Of a stretch of DNA of 64,000 nucleotides, positions 8,367-17,434 are shown in pieces. Position numbers and translations under genes: made by a program. Each line of letters opens with the position of its first letter. The first letter of the stretch is position 1. The notes below the pieces were generated by a model, which was not told where the DNA came from, searched no databases, and saw only the letters and a program-made list of their open reading frames with translations. Origin of the DNA: Limnohabitans sp. (lineage in GTDB: Bacteria > Bacteroidota > Bacteroidia > Flavobacteriales > Flavobacteriaceae); the NCBI GenBank assembly GCA_030053945.1, contig JASGCW010000007.1, forward strand, positions 32,119-96,118. The letters run 5' to 3'.

Positions 8367-9008
8367 ATGAAGCATAAATTTGAATTACTTTTCTTAGTAC
8401 CCCTAATTTTTTATTTTACTAGTTGTAACAACAAAATTGAAAAAAATGTTACTGGAAAAAGTGAGTTAGCACTTCAGGAAGTACCAGAAAATGTTATTTT
8501 TCAACAAGTTTTAGTTAATCATTCAAGAGGGGATAATTGTTTGGTACAATTTGAGTTAAAAGATAGTCTAAAACTCAAGCATATTAAAAATCAATTTTAC
8601 AAGAGTACGACAGGGCATTTATATCAAAAAACTGTTGCTCAAAGAGAGGTAAATGGTCATTTAGCAGATGTCATTTATTTTAATGGCTATTTTTCACAAG
8701 AAATAGATCCTTTATCTTTTGAAGAGCTTGATGGATGGTATGCGAAAGATCTAAATAATGTTTATTATTATAGACCAACTAGTGGTGGAATGCTAATTGT
8801 AAAATTAGAAAAGGCAGATGTTAAAAGTTTTAAAATACTTGATGGACATTATAAATATGCTTCTGATAAAAATAATTTTTATAACGAAACTGAGATTATA
8901 GAGGGATTTAAACCTAACCAAACAATTCTGACTTTAGACAAAAAGAAACGTGTAAGGAAAATGCTATGTGGAAATAAGAAGTATAAATTTGAAGTTGTAA
9001 ATGAATAA
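8367..9008 (+). CDS. DKNYY-domain lipoprotein
   Basis: A 213-residue protein with a lipoprotein signal (hydrophobic residues 5-19 ending FTSC, cleavage before the cysteine), so it should be anchored in a membrane. The second half has the DKNYY-type repeats: WYAKDLNNVYYYRP around residue 125, then YKYASDKNNFYNETEII around residue 170. In that family, proteins display aligned D-K-N-x-(V/F)-Y units of unknown purpose. It stands alone between other small genes. Confidence 0.7.
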   Translation: MKHKFELLFLVPLIFYFTSCNNKIEKNVTGKSELALQEVPENVIFQQVLVNHSRGDNCLVQFELKDSLKLKHIKNQFYKSTTGHLYQKTVAQREVNGHLADVIYFNGYFSQEIDPLSFEELDGWYAKDLNNVYYYRPTSGGMLIVKLEKADVKSFKILDGHYKYASDKNNFYNETEIIEGFKPNQTILTLDKKKRVRKMLCGNKKYKFEVVNE

Positions 9009-9071
9009 AAAGTCGGATAGATTCACAGTTTTAAAAATAAGTAAAAAGATTCCTTTAAAAAATAAAACCTA

Positions 9072-9350
9072 ATGAATTTAAAAAAATACAAACCTACTTT
9101 TGTAGCTGTACTCGCCGTTTTCGGAATTATTTTCGGAATTCCCTTTGGTGCTTATTGTTTAACGTTAACAGGAGGAGCTAGTTTAGGTGGTGTAGTTGTT
9201 TTCGGAATTGTATTTGTACTAGCAATATTATTGGCATTTGACAGACTATTAGTCTCGTGTTTTGATACTAAAAAAGTATCAATAGTTGAGCTCGTACTAT
9301 TTACTCTAGGCTTGATTATCTATTATCTAGATGACTTATTTTCAAAATAA
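9072..9350 (+). CDS. Small integral membrane protein
   Basis: A 92-residue protein with three hydrophobic stretches (about 9-29, 36-56 and 70-86), separated by short charged loops. The first loop begins with glycine-rich TGGASLGG. No family was recognised. It is on its own, 63 bases after the DKNYY lipoprotein gene and in the same direction, so cotranscription is possible. Confidence 0.55.
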   Translation: MNLKKYKPTFVAVLAVFGIIFGIPFGAYCLTLTGGASLGGVVVFGIVFVLAILLAFDRLLVSCFDTKKVSIVELVLFTLGLIIYYLDDLFSK

Positions 9351-9416
9351 GCTTTTGGTCCAATTTAAATTTAGATAAGAATTTTTAAAATATATCTATT
9401 GAACTACCTATTTACT

Positions 9417-10358
9417 ATGAAAAAAACAGCCTTACTCTTACTATTTCTTATAGCAATTGTTTTTAAGTCTAATGCGCATAAAGATATTTCGGTATATGAA
9501 AAGTACGGGAATGTAAAAGTTTATCTGAGGACAGGATTCAACTATTCTGATATTGAAAAAATTAAAATTATAGGTAAATTATCTGAAAAACTATGTGCAA
9601 AACTTACGTTTAAGGATACTTTATTTGTAGAATATATTCAGGATTATGTAGATAATTATTCTAAGGATATTTACAAATTTGAGAATAATACTAATTGGTC
9701 ATTCAGAAATGGATTAGACTCCATTTCCAACTCTGATAGTATTACTTCTGGAATTTCACTTCGAATCATTGCCGATAAAATTAATATTTCCAATGTATTA
9801 TCACTTGTTGAATATGCAATCACTCATCAAAATGACTTGTCAAAAAAACTAATGTTCCAAAATGTAATAGATCGTTGGAGCTATAATGAACAAGAGAAAG
9901 AAATTAAATTAAAAGCTATTCCTGACGACTTACTTGCTCAAATATTCACATACAAATCAGTACTTCTTCAAGAAATAATTTCACTACCTATCTATATAAA
10001 GACTGAAGAATTCATAGGTATTCAAACCTATTGGAAGAATGATAAATTTACTTTTGAATATAAATTTCACGATGAACCTCTTGAGAAATTGTTTGAAATT
10101 GAAGATTATTTTTATAGCATAAATTTAAATAATGAATCTATGTTAATTTTTATTAGTCAAAACCAATTTTATTATATAAAACCAAGCGATGATAATAATA
10201 GTAAACTTTTGGAAGTAAAATGTACTACTTATGTTCCTTTTACAGCTTATAACATATTTAGAGATAAAATTGTACTGTACAATGGACGAAATGATCCTAC
10301 TGAGGATTTTTACATTTTGTTGAAAGATAAAAGAAAAATTATTTCAAAATTTGAATGA
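9417..10358 (+). CDS. Secreted hypothetical protein
   Basis: A 313-residue protein. The ATG at 9417 gives a clean signal peptide (MKKTALLLLFLIAIVFKSNA). An in-frame TTG 18 bases earlier would add six residues and weaken it. No cysteine follows the signal, so it is a soluble periplasmic or surface protein rather than a lipoprotein. The mature part has alternating charged and aromatic segments and no motif I recognise. It is flanked by unrelated small genes. Confidence 0.6.
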   Translation: MKKTALLLLFLIAIVFKSNAHKDISVYEKYGNVKVYLRTGFNYSDIEKIKIIGKLSEKLCAKLTFKDTLFVEYIQDYVDNYSKDIYKFENNTNWSFRNGLDSISNSDSITSGISLRIIADKINISNVLSLVEYAITHQNDLSKKLMFQNVIDRWSYNEQEKEIKLKAIPDDLLAQIFTYKSVLLQEIISLPIYIKTEEFIGIQTYWKNDKFTFEYKFHDEPLEKLFEIEDYFYSINLNNESMLIFISQNQFYYIKPSDDNNSKLLEVKCTTYVPFTAYNIFRDKIVLYNGRNDPTEDFYILLKDKRKIISKFE

Positions 10359-10531
10359 TGTTAACTAAATTGATAAAATTTATTTGACAGTAAAACTTGC
10401 TTTGAAATGTCTTTCCTAAAATAAGATTCAAATACCCTTTCAAGAAAATACTCACAAAAAAAGTAAAACATCATAGAAATTATAGTCTGCTTTTTTGTAA
10501 CATTTAAAAAAAAGCGAATACTTATTTAGTT

Positions 10532-11122
10532 ATGATACACGATGCAATTTTTAATTATTACAGAAATAAAATTGGTGATACTTATACAGTAATGGATATA
10601 GATAAAGAACTTTTCTATAACTATTTTGAGTATTATGAACTTCCTAAAAATACTTTATATCAAAAACAAGGAGAGATACCTGAATTTCAAAATTTTGTAG
10701 TATCTGGTTTTATGAGAAAATTTTATACAGATGACAATGGTGACGAAGTAACAGTTGAGATAAACCGAGAACCTCGTTTTATGTCTTCATACTCAAGCTT
10801 AATCGAACGAATACCAGCAACCGAAAGTTTACAAAGTATAACAGAATGCAAAATTTTGAGAATCAAAAGAGATGATTTGGAAAAAGTTTTTGAAAATAGT
10901 ACTACTGTAAAACAATATACAGTGCAGTTATTTCAAAAAATTATTGAAGAAAAATCAAAAAAAGTACTCGAATTAGCTACGCTGAGCGGGGAAGAACGAT
11001 ACCTTAAATTAATGAAAGAATCTCCCGATTTAATTAAAAATGTTCCTTTACAATATATTGCTTCATTTTTAGGGATGAAGCCAGAAAGCTTAAGCAGAAT
11101 CAGAAAAAAAGTGAGTAAATAA
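10532..11122 (+). CDS. Crp/Fnr-family transcriptional regulator
   Basis: A 196-residue regulator. Residues about 25-110 form the cyclic-nucleotide-binding-like beta roll. A long dimer helix follows, then a C-terminal helix-turn-helix (VPLQYIASFLGMKPESLSRIRK, residues about 172-193). The phosphate-binding cassette arginine/serine pair of true cAMP receptors is not evident, so the ligand is unknown. Flavobacteriaceae carry many such short regulators next to their targets. The next gene has a motif of Crp/Fnr geometry in its promoter (11161-11176), which makes this protein a candidate for binding it. Confidence 0.82.
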   Translation: MIHDAIFNYYRNKIGDTYTVMDIDKELFYNYFEYYELPKNTLYQKQGEIPEFQNFVVSGFMRKFYTDDNGDEVTVEINREPRFMSSYSSLIERIPATESLQSITECKILRIKRDDLEKVFENSTTVKQYTVQLFQKIIEEKSKKVLELATLSGEERYLKLMKESPDLIKNVPLQYIASFLGMKPESLSRIRKKVSK

Positions 11123-11126
11123 TATT

Positions 11127-11160
11127 AAAATCTTCTAAATTTTTTAGGAGATTTTTTTTT
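11127..11160 (+). terminator. Rho-independent terminator after the Crp/Fnr gene
   Basis: AAAATCTTCTAAA and a near-complementary TTTAGGAGATTTT form a hairpin that runs into a stretch of T residues, five bases after the stop codon. Confidence 0.75.
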
Positions 11161-11206
11161 CTTAACAAAAGTCAAGTGTTTTTTACTGGAAACTAAACCA
11201 ATTTTG
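11157..11206 (+). promoter_or_regulatory. Predicted promoter with Crp/Fnr-like motif, copy 1
   Basis: CTTAACAAAAGTCAAG (11161-11176) is a near-palindrome with six-base half-sites and a four-base centre. A -7-like box CAATTTTG lies at 11199-11206, with its first base 42 bases after 11157. The same 22-base block (11157-11178) recurs exactly at 12943-12964 with the same offset to an identical -7-like box. The centre falls near -42 of the expected start, the position used by class II Crp/Fnr activators. Confidence 0.6.
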
Positions 11207-11287
11207 TGCTAGACTAATTCTCAAGTTTTATAAATAAATCTATTATCAATCATTAAATAGGATTAAATTTTAATAGCACATACAATT

Positions 11288-12916
11288 ATGAAAAATTTAT
11301 TCAAATTATTTTTTTTTAGCTTGTTATTCTTTACTTATAAAAATAGTGCACAAGCTCCTAAAACTGATACAATCAAAACTTATAAAGGAGATTTGATTAT
11401 TCAACCAATATTTCACGGCGCAATGGTTTTGAAATGGAAACAAAAAACAATTTACATAGATCCATATAATGGAAAATGGGCTTATAATGGCTTACCTAAA
11501 CCTGATTTCATATTGATTACCCATATCCATCAAGATCATATGGATATCAATACTTTAAATGAACTTGACTTGATAAAAGCAAAATTAATTGTACCACAAG
11601 CTGTCGCTGATTTACTCCCAATTAAATGGAAGAACAAAGAAGTTGTGCTTAATAATAACAAGACTTTTACGACTTCTGATATATCAATAACAGCAGTTCC
11701 AATGTATGATTTACCGCAGGATAGCAATTCAAGACATAAAAAAGGTGAAGGTAATGGTTACATTATAGAATTGGGAGGTAAACGCATATATATTTCAGGA
11801 GATACTGATGATATTCCTGAAATGAGAACTCTAAAAAATATTGATGTGGCATTTGTTTGTATGAATGAACCTTTTACTATGACAATACAACAAGCAGCAA
11901 GTGCAGTACTTGAATTCAAACCAAAAATTATTTACCCATATCACTATAGAAACAAAAATGGATTTACTGATATACTTGCTTTTGGTAACATAATAAATAC
12001 AAAAAATAACAATATTGAGGTTAGAACTAGAAATTGGTATAATGAGGTATCTTCAGCTAATAAAGTAACAAAAATAGAAAATGTTAGTTACAGAAGGGTA
12101 TCTGGAATTTCATTGACAATGGATGTTTATAAACCGGAAAAATCAAATAATATAGGAATAATTGCGATTGATGGAGGTGCTTTTGGTTATGCCTATGCTC
12201 CTGAATATAGTCCTACAGCACTTACTAGAAATTTTGCGAAAGACACAACCTATTTTGGTAAATACGGGAAGAATTTGGTTGAAAAAGGATATACACTATT
12301 TGTTATAAATCATCGTTTTGCACCTCAATTTCACTACCAAGATATTATTTCAGATTGTCAAAGAGCCGTTCGTTTTGTGAGGTTCAATGCAAAAAAATAT
12401 GGCATAGATCCAGCTAATATTGGAGCATTTGGCTATTCTTCAGGAGGAACATTATGCGCAATGTTAGGAGTTACAGATTTAGATAATAAAGCAAACCTTA
12501 ACGAGATAGATTCTGTGAGTTCAAGAGTACAATCAGTAATTGCCCTAGCTGCTCGCTTTGATTTAGCCGATTTCAATAAAAAAGAAGATACTACTATTCA
12601 TAATACTGTTGTTTCTAAAGTACTTTTAAACTACATAGGGGAATTACCAAAGATAGAAAATGGGGAGTATGTTTTGACTGATAAATATGCAGCTGCATCA
12701 CCTATATCATATGTAGATAAAGAAGATGCCCCTTTTTTAATTTACTGTTCTAATGATGATCCTTTTATGCCTTTAAGACAAGAGAATAATATGTATCTCA
12801 AACTGCAAACTAATGGTGTTGATTCAAAATTGAATATAAAGAACAAAGAGGGTCATACTCCCATTCCTGATATTGAAGAAATGGATAAGTGGCTTTTAAA
12901 ATATCTTAAAAAATGA
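11288..12916 (+). CDS. Secreted metallo-beta-lactamase-fold / alpha-beta hydrolase fusion
   Basis: A 542-residue exported protein with two enzyme domains. After a signal peptide (about 1-22) comes a metallo-beta-lactamase-fold domain (about 30-245) of the UlaG-like kind, with HIHQDH at 79-84 and further D/H ligands (GDTDD near 172, PYHY near 218). From about residue 275 to the end it reads as an alpha/beta hydrolase. The nucleophile S384 is in GYSSGG, the acid is probably D490 or D491, and H523 completes the triad. The second domain lacks its own signal, so the fusion looks genuine rather than a sequencing artefact. Substrates are unknown; one possibility is sequential cleavage of a lactone or ester. 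The promoter carries a Crp/Fnr-like motif. Confidence 0.82.
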   Translation: MKNLFKLFFFSLLFFTYKNSAQAPKTDTIKTYKGDLIIQPIFHGAMVLKWKQKTIYIDPYNGKWAYNGLPKPDFILITHIHQDHMDINTLNELDLIKAKLIVPQAVADLLPIKWKNKEVVLNNNKTFTTSDISITAVPMYDLPQDSNSRHKKGEGNGYIIELGGKRIYISGDTDDIPEMRTLKNIDVAFVCMNEPFTMTIQQAASAVLEFKPKIIYPYHYRNKNGFTDILAFGNIINTKNNNIEVRTRNWYNEVSSANKVTKIENVSYRRVSGISLTMDVYKPEKSNNIGIIAIDGGAFGYAYAPEYSPTALTRNFAKDTTYFGKYGKNLVEKGYTLFVINHRFAPQFHYQDIISDCQRAVRFVRFNAKKYGIDPANIGAFGYSSGGTLCAMLGVTDLDNKANLNEIDSVSSRVQSVIALAARFDLADFNKKEDTTIHNTVVSKVLLNYIGELPKIENGEYVLTDKYAAASPISYVDKEDAPFLIYCSNDDPFMPLRQENNMYLKLQTNGVDSKLNIKNKEGHTPIPDIEEMDKWLLKYLKK

Positions 12917-12942
12917 TTGGTAAAATTTGCTTTCAGAATAAG

Positions 12943-12992
12943 TTTTCTTAACAAAAGTCAAGTGATTCAAATGCTAATTTATTACAATTTTG
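12943..12992 (+). promoter_or_regulatory. Predicted promoter with Crp/Fnr-like motif, copy 2
   Basis: An exact 22-base copy (12943-12964) of the block upstream of the fusion hydrolase, again centred on CTTAACAAAAGTCAAG. A CAATTTTG box lies at 12985-12992, at exactly the same 42-base offset. It precedes the DUF4395 gene by about 100 bases. Confidence 0.6.
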
Positions 12993-13089
12993 TAAGTAAT
13001 TTAAAATAGTAAACACAAGTATATAAATAATATAACTACCAGCCTCAATTTATTGCAATCTAACCTATAATATATAAAATTTCATACCT

Positions 13090-13722
13090 ATGCTAAACAA
13101 TCAATTTGGAGAAAAAGTAGATGGTTATACAATAACCGTATTTAACAATCGTGAAATAAGAGCTACAGCAGGCATAATGTTTCTTATGGCATTTATTTCT
13201 TTAATTTTAATTTTGAGTAACGGAAATTTTGTCCCTGTCAAATATGTGCTTTCTATTTTTGTTTTAGAATTCTTTACTCGTTTATTTATTAATCCTAGAT
13301 ATGCTCCGCTGTTGATTATAGGGAGATTAATTGTAAGAAATCAAAACCCCGAGTTTGTTGGCGCAGGACAAAAAAAGTTTGCTTGGTATATTGGTTTTAC
13401 GATTTCAACAATTATGTTTTTCCTTTTAGTTATTATGAATGCTTTTAGTCCTATTACAGGAATAGCTTGTCTAATATGCTTGCTATTGATGTTTTCTGAA
13501 TCATCTTTTGGAATTTGCTTCGGATGCAAGTTATATGGTTTAATCAAAAAAGATAAGGCACAATATTGTCCAGGAGAAATTTGTGATACTAAACAAAAAC
13601 ATCCTATTCAAAAAATAACAATAAAACATTTTTTTGCCTTACTAGGCCTTTTTATATTCATTATTATGTTATTTATTTTATGTCAAGAAACCTTTGCTAT
13701 AAAAGCTCATAGACTTTTTTAA
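13090..13722 (+). CDS. DUF4395 membrane protein
   Basis: A 210-residue integral membrane protein with hydrophobic segments near 30-46, 53-70, 97-118, 122-140 and 178-198. It has the DUF4395 hallmarks: the early N-x-REIRATAG segment, FINPRYAPL-x-x-(I/L)-G-R and, before the C-terminal part, ESSFGICFGCKLY followed by QYCPGEICD with its cysteine pairs. Family function is unknown; the cysteines suggest redox or metal handling. It shares its promoter motif with the upstream fusion hydrolase gene, so the two are probably co-regulated. Confidence 0.78.
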   Translation: MLNNQFGEKVDGYTITVFNNREIRATAGIMFLMAFISLILILSNGNFVPVKYVLSIFVLEFFTRLFINPRYAPLLIIGRLIVRNQNPEFVGAGQKKFAWYIGFTISTIMFFLLVIMNAFSPITGIACLICLLLMFSESSFGICFGCKLYGLIKKDKAQYCPGEICDTKQKHPIQKITIKHFFALLGLFIFIIMLFILCQETFAIKAHRLF

Positions 13723-13724
13723 TT

Positions 13725-13868
13725 ATGATGACAAAGTATAAACTGAAAATTTTGACTATAAAAAATTCATTCTTTTCAATTTACATTTCACTATGTTTCA
13801 ATAATTATTTTAGTACTAGAAAACGACATATTTCTTTTGTAAAAACAATTTTAGGTATATTTGAATAA
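13725..13868 (+). CDS. Possible 47-residue basic small protein
   Basis: An ATG three bases after the DUF4395 stop opens a 47-codon frame with a central hydrophobic/aromatic stretch and a basic tail (STRKRHISFVKTILGIFE). Such a run without stops is unusual in DNA this AT-rich, and the spacing suits translational reinitiation. I see no homology, and it may be chance. Confidence 0.28.
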   Translation: MMTKYKLKILTIKNSFFSIYISLCFNNYFSTRKRHISFVKTILGIFE

Positions 13869-13929
13869 TTTACGAAAACTTAAAAAATTATCGTAAAGAA
13901 TACCCATTTCTAAAACTGTTACAAAACAT

Positions 13930-14859
13930 ATGTTTTCATTTTTTAATAGGAAAAACAATAATGAAGAAGTTCCTAGTTGGGCTTCATTTTTTAATCATTC
14001 AGAATACATAACATTCATTTATGAAATTGAACAATATTTTAGCAAATTAGATATTCCTTTTGAAATAGCTGATGGGATAATAACTTTAGTAGATAATGAA
14101 TTTGGGTTAAACAATTTAGGACTAAATAATGTTGCGCAAAATTGCAAACAAAATAAACCTAAAGATTATAAAGAAATTATTTGTGACCATTTTAATTTAT
14201 TAATAGAAGCAAATAAATTTGCAGAAGAATTTGATCTAATTGCAAACAAATTTGAAGATGTAAAAAAATATATTGCGGTCCGATTATACAATAAAGACTA
14301 TGTAGATTATATAGGTGAAGAATTTGCTATAGGAAGAAAATTTGAAGGCGATATTTATGCTATGATTGTTTTTGATCTTCCGTATAGCATTACTAATATA
14401 AGTCCTGATCAGCTAAAAAAATGGGGAAAAACTGAAAATGAACTGTTTGAAATTGGAATACAAAATATAAAAGAAAATTATCCTCAAACAATAACCAAAG
14501 AAAAATTTGGATTCTTTGATATCTGGTTTGCAAATGCCGATCATTTCTTTACCCCTAATATAGTTTATGATTTAGAAAATCACAAAGAACTATCAGGAAG
14601 TAAAGGTTTATTAATAGGCATTCCACACCGTCATACGGCGATTATTTATCCCATCGAAAATCTTGAAGTTGTAAAAGCAATGAACGGGATTTTACCCGCA
14701 ATTTACAATATGAATATTGAAGGTCCAGGTTCATTAAGCAATAAAGTGTTTTGGTATAACAACGGTGTTTTTACTGAAATTCCATACAAAATAGAAGATG
14801 GAAGATTAATTATAATTCCACCTGAAAGTTTTTTAGATTTATTAAATGAATTATGTTGA
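13930..14859 (+). CDS. DUF1444-like protein
   Basis: A 309-residue soluble protein. The stretch VFDLPYSITNISPDQLKKWG, then a helix and NIKENYP, has the pattern of DUF1444 (YtpQ) proteins, in which D-x-P-x-x-(I/V) is followed by L-x-x-WG and N-L/I-x-x. The later part includes PHRHTAIIYPI (around residues 234-244). Function of the family is unknown. It overlaps the following gene by seven bases, so the two are probably translationally coupled. Confidence 0.62.
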   Translation: MFSFFNRKNNNEEVPSWASFFNHSEYITFIYEIEQYFSKLDIPFEIADGIITLVDNEFGLNNLGLNNVAQNCKQNKPKDYKEIICDHFNLLIEANKFAEEFDLIANKFEDVKKYIAVRLYNKDYVDYIGEEFAIGRKFEGDIYAMIVFDLPYSITNISPDQLKKWGKTENELFEIGIQNIKENYPQTITKEKFGFFDIWFANADHFFTPNIVYDLENHKELSGSKGLLIGIPHRHTAIIYPIENLEVVKAMNGILPAIYNMNIEGPGSLSNKVFWYNNGVFTEIPYKIEDGRLIIIPPESFLDLLNELC

Positions 14860-15170
14860 TACTTTTTAAAATCTTAGGCATCATCATACTGCTCATTGCA
14901 ATTCTATTTATCTATGGATTTGTAGTAGAAAAAATAAGTAAAAAAAAGCACAATGATTTCAAGAAAACACTTGAAGGAAAATCATTATATATAAGCACAA
15001 ACAAACGAGATTTTCAAAAATTAAATCATAAAGTAATACATACACTTAATGCAGATATCATTTGTGTGGAATTAGCAGGAGGAAAAGTAAAATCTATATA
15101 TGATACAGATAAAATTCATCGTTTTATTAATTATGAACAATTAAAAAATTCCCTATTGCCCTTAAAGTGA
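14853..15170 (+). CDS. Small membrane-anchored protein
   Basis: A 105-residue protein with a single N-terminal membrane anchor (about 3-26, leucine/isoleucine-rich) and a charged soluble tail. The frame overlaps the DUF1444-like gene by seven bases and runs into the next small frame through TGATG. I do not recognise it. Membrane topology predicts the tail on the cytoplasmic side because of the following lysines. Confidence 0.55.
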   Translation: MLILFKILGIIILLIAILFIYGFVVEKISKKKHNDFKKTLEGKSLYISTNKRDFQKLNHKVIHTLNADIICVELAGGKVKSIYDTDKIHRFINYEQLKNSLLPLK

Positions 15171-15286
15171 TGAATAATAAAGTTATCTATAAAAGCTTCT
15201 ACAATGATTTTAAAGCAGCTTCTAAAGAAGATGGTGATGAAACTTTAGTTATTTCTAAAATAGTGAATTGGTATAAACAAAATTAA
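15170..15286 (+). CDS. Possible coupled 38-residue protein
   Basis: The start overlaps the previous stop (TGATG), which is the usual layout for coupled translation. It encodes 38 residues ending DETLVISKIVNWYKQN. Alternatively it is the C-terminal remnant of a longer degraded gene. Confidence 0.35.
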   Translation: MNNKVIYKSFYNDFKAASKEDGDETLVISKIVNWYKQN

Positions 15287-15417
15287 CTAGTTAGATTTCC
15301 ATATGTTAAAACACTATTAAAATGTATTTATCTGTTTAAAAGCTATAAAATATACTTTTATTTTTGTTTAAAATCTAGAGAAGTAAAGCATAATTTCTCA
15401 TTCGTAAAAAAATAAAA

Positions 15418-15921
15418 ATGGAACTTTACAAAATTCAAATTGTAGAAACAACTTTAGTCCTTGTAAGTTACCTTGCAATTAGGTACATAACAAATATATT
15501 TGTTAATAATACTTTAAAACAAACTCCTCTTCAAAGAGGTAGAAGAAAAATGATAATTAAAGCCATTCATTTGTTATCATTTATAACATCATTAGTTTTA
15601 TTATCAGCAATTTGGGGGCTAAACCAAAATGAAATTGCTGTTTTTGCAGGAACACTTTTAACAGCTTTAGGTATTGCTTTTTTTGCACAATGGTCTTTAC
15701 TATCAAATATCACATCAAGTATCTTGTTATTTTTTTATCACCCCTTAAAAATAGGTGATACAATAAAAGTATTAGATAAGGATTACCCTTTTGAAGGCGA
15801 AGTAAATGATTTGACTTATTTTTTTGTTCATTTAAAAACAGATAAAGGTGAAATCATAACAATTCCTAACTCCCTATTATTACAAAAATCAATTTCTGTA
15901 ACTGAAAATAATACTCTTTAA
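15418..15921 (+). CDS. Small MscS-type mechanosensitive channel
   Basis: A 167-residue protein with membrane segments near 8-28, 45-65 and 70-105. The third is the pore-lining helix typical of MscS (GTLLTALGIAFFAQWSLLSN), followed by the beta-domain start (HPLKIGDTIKV) and the ITIPN-(S/N) line. It lacks the large C-terminal vestibule, so it is a minimal member. Such channels open on membrane tension and release osmolytes. It is monocistronic, 247 bases after the previous named gene. Confidence 0.8.
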   Translation: MELYKIQIVETTLVLVSYLAIRYITNIFVNNTLKQTPLQRGRRKMIIKAIHLLSFITSLVLLSAIWGLNQNEIAVFAGTLLTALGIAFFAQWSLLSNITSSILLFFYHPLKIGDTIKVLDKDYPFEGEVNDLTYFFVHLKTDKGEIITIPNSLLLQKSISVTENNTL

Positions 15922-15965
15922 AACATTTACTATTAGTATTGGATAAAAAATAAACAAACAACATT

Positions 15966-17396
15966 ATGGGACTATTTGACTTTTTTAAAAAGAAAACTGA
16001 AACAAAATTCTCTTCTTCTGTATCAGAAAAAGAATTAAATAACAATAAAACTAATACCGAACCAATACTATCTTCGCAGGAAAAATCAAACCGAATTACC
16101 ACCTCGACATTTAATTCGGTAGATTTTCAAACTGAGGCCTGTGCTATAGCCTTGTGGAAAATAAAAGAAAATAATTATAGGAGAGATCCTGCAATCAGGG
16201 AACTTGAAAACATAGGTTTAGATAACAATCAAGTAAGAATAATAATGGATAAGGTAACTTTCTTTGTCAATGAAGACTTAAACGAGAAATTTACTGCAAA
16301 TATTGGAATCACTCCTACTCTTTTTGACAGCGAGAACTATCAAAATCAAATTTTAGTAAAAGCTGAAAATTGGTACCAAGAAGAGCTAACCAACTATGGA
16401 TTTGTAAAATTTAAACTTTTAGAAGAAGATTTGAATATAACACAAGCAGACTTAGTTATTTCTAAACTCTCTCTAAAAGTAGCCGAAATGGTTAAAAATT
16501 TCCAAAGCGAATTAGATTCGGGATTTATTTCAGAAATCAAAATTCAACCAAATCCAGAACATAAAAAAGGTAATGTAGATAAAGAACAAATTGATAAATA
16601 TATTGGTTATGGTGCCTATCAAATGGATAGAGGTGATTTAGAGAATGCATTAGAATTATTTGACAAAGCAATAGAACTTGATGAAAAGGCTACCTTAGCT
16701 TATGCTAATAAAGGCAAGCTATATTCCTTACAAAACGACAATGATAAAGCGCTATATTTCATTAACAAAGCCCTTGAAATTGAACCTAATCATCCACAAA
16801 TTTTAAATAATAAAGTAGATATTTTGTTTGATTTACTAACGGAAAACAAAATCACAGAAGCGGAATTCATTAGTATAATTAAAGAAATTCTTAGCAAGGA
16901 TTCAGAAAATCCAAATGCTTTAATTTATATAATTCAATATTATTTAGGGCAAAAGGAAATTGATAATGCAAAAGCTTCGGCAAAAAAATTATTTAAAAAT
17001 TACTATACAGAACAAATTTCAACACAATTATTATTAAGTACATTCGCTGTACTTCCTATAGAAGATGCTTTACAAGAATTTGAGATATTTGAAAAAGAAC
17101 TAAATGAAGATGCAAAATACCAACTTAACTATGCCAAAGGATTATATTTGAAGGGAATGGGTAAGTTTGAAGATGCTATAAATTTATACAACACTTTGAA
17201 TAAACTTCACCCCTTTTCTTGGAATTATTATCAAATAGCCATAATGAAAAATCTACAAGGAAAAACAGATGAATGTTTTCAATTTTTAAAACAAACCTTC
17301 AATTTAGAACCCGAATTAAAAGAAGATGCTAAACACTATTATGAACTTCAAAATCTAAGTAACCATTCAGAATTTATTCAACTAACAAAAGTATAA
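15966..17396 (+). CDS. TPR protein
   Basis: A 476-residue protein that starts MGLFDFFKKK, a short amphipathic opening common on stand-alone cytoplasmic Bacteroidota proteins. A helical domain spans about 50-200. Tetratricopeptide repeats follow from about 215 onward (for instance AYQMDRGDLENALELFDKAI, then AYANKGKLYSLQNDNDKALY). TPRs mediate protein contacts; no catalytic motif is present. It lies in a run of orphan small genes, and a role as chaperone or immunity-type partner is only conjecture. Confidence 0.75.
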   Translation: MGLFDFFKKKTETKFSSSVSEKELNNNKTNTEPILSSQEKSNRITTSTFNSVDFQTEACAIALWKIKENNYRRDPAIRELENIGLDNNQVRIIMDKVTFFVNEDLNEKFTANIGITPTLFDSENYQNQILVKAENWYQEELTNYGFVKFKLLEEDLNITQADLVISKLSLKVAEMVKNFQSELDSGFISEIKIQPNPEHKKGNVDKEQIDKYIGYGAYQMDRGDLENALELFDKAIELDEKATLAYANKGKLYSLQNDNDKALYFINKALEIEPNHPQILNNKVDILFDLLTENKITEAEFISIIKEILSKDSENPNALIYIIQYYLGQKEIDNAKASAKKLFKNYYTEQISTQLLLSTFAVLPIEDALQEFEIFEKELNEDAKYQLNYAKGLYLKGMGKFEDAINLYNTLNKLHPFSWNYYQIAIMKNLQGKTDECFQFLKQTFNLEPELKEDAKHYYELQNLSNHSEFIQLTKV

Positions 17397-17434
17397 ACCC
17401 TACATTATGCTAAAAAAATTATATAGTAGAATAA

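Noticed and set aside
13869..13897. Operator TTTACGA...TCGTAAA before the DUF1444-like gene
   Set aside because: Seven-base arms 15 bases apart in AT-rich DNA are not convincing without conservation data.
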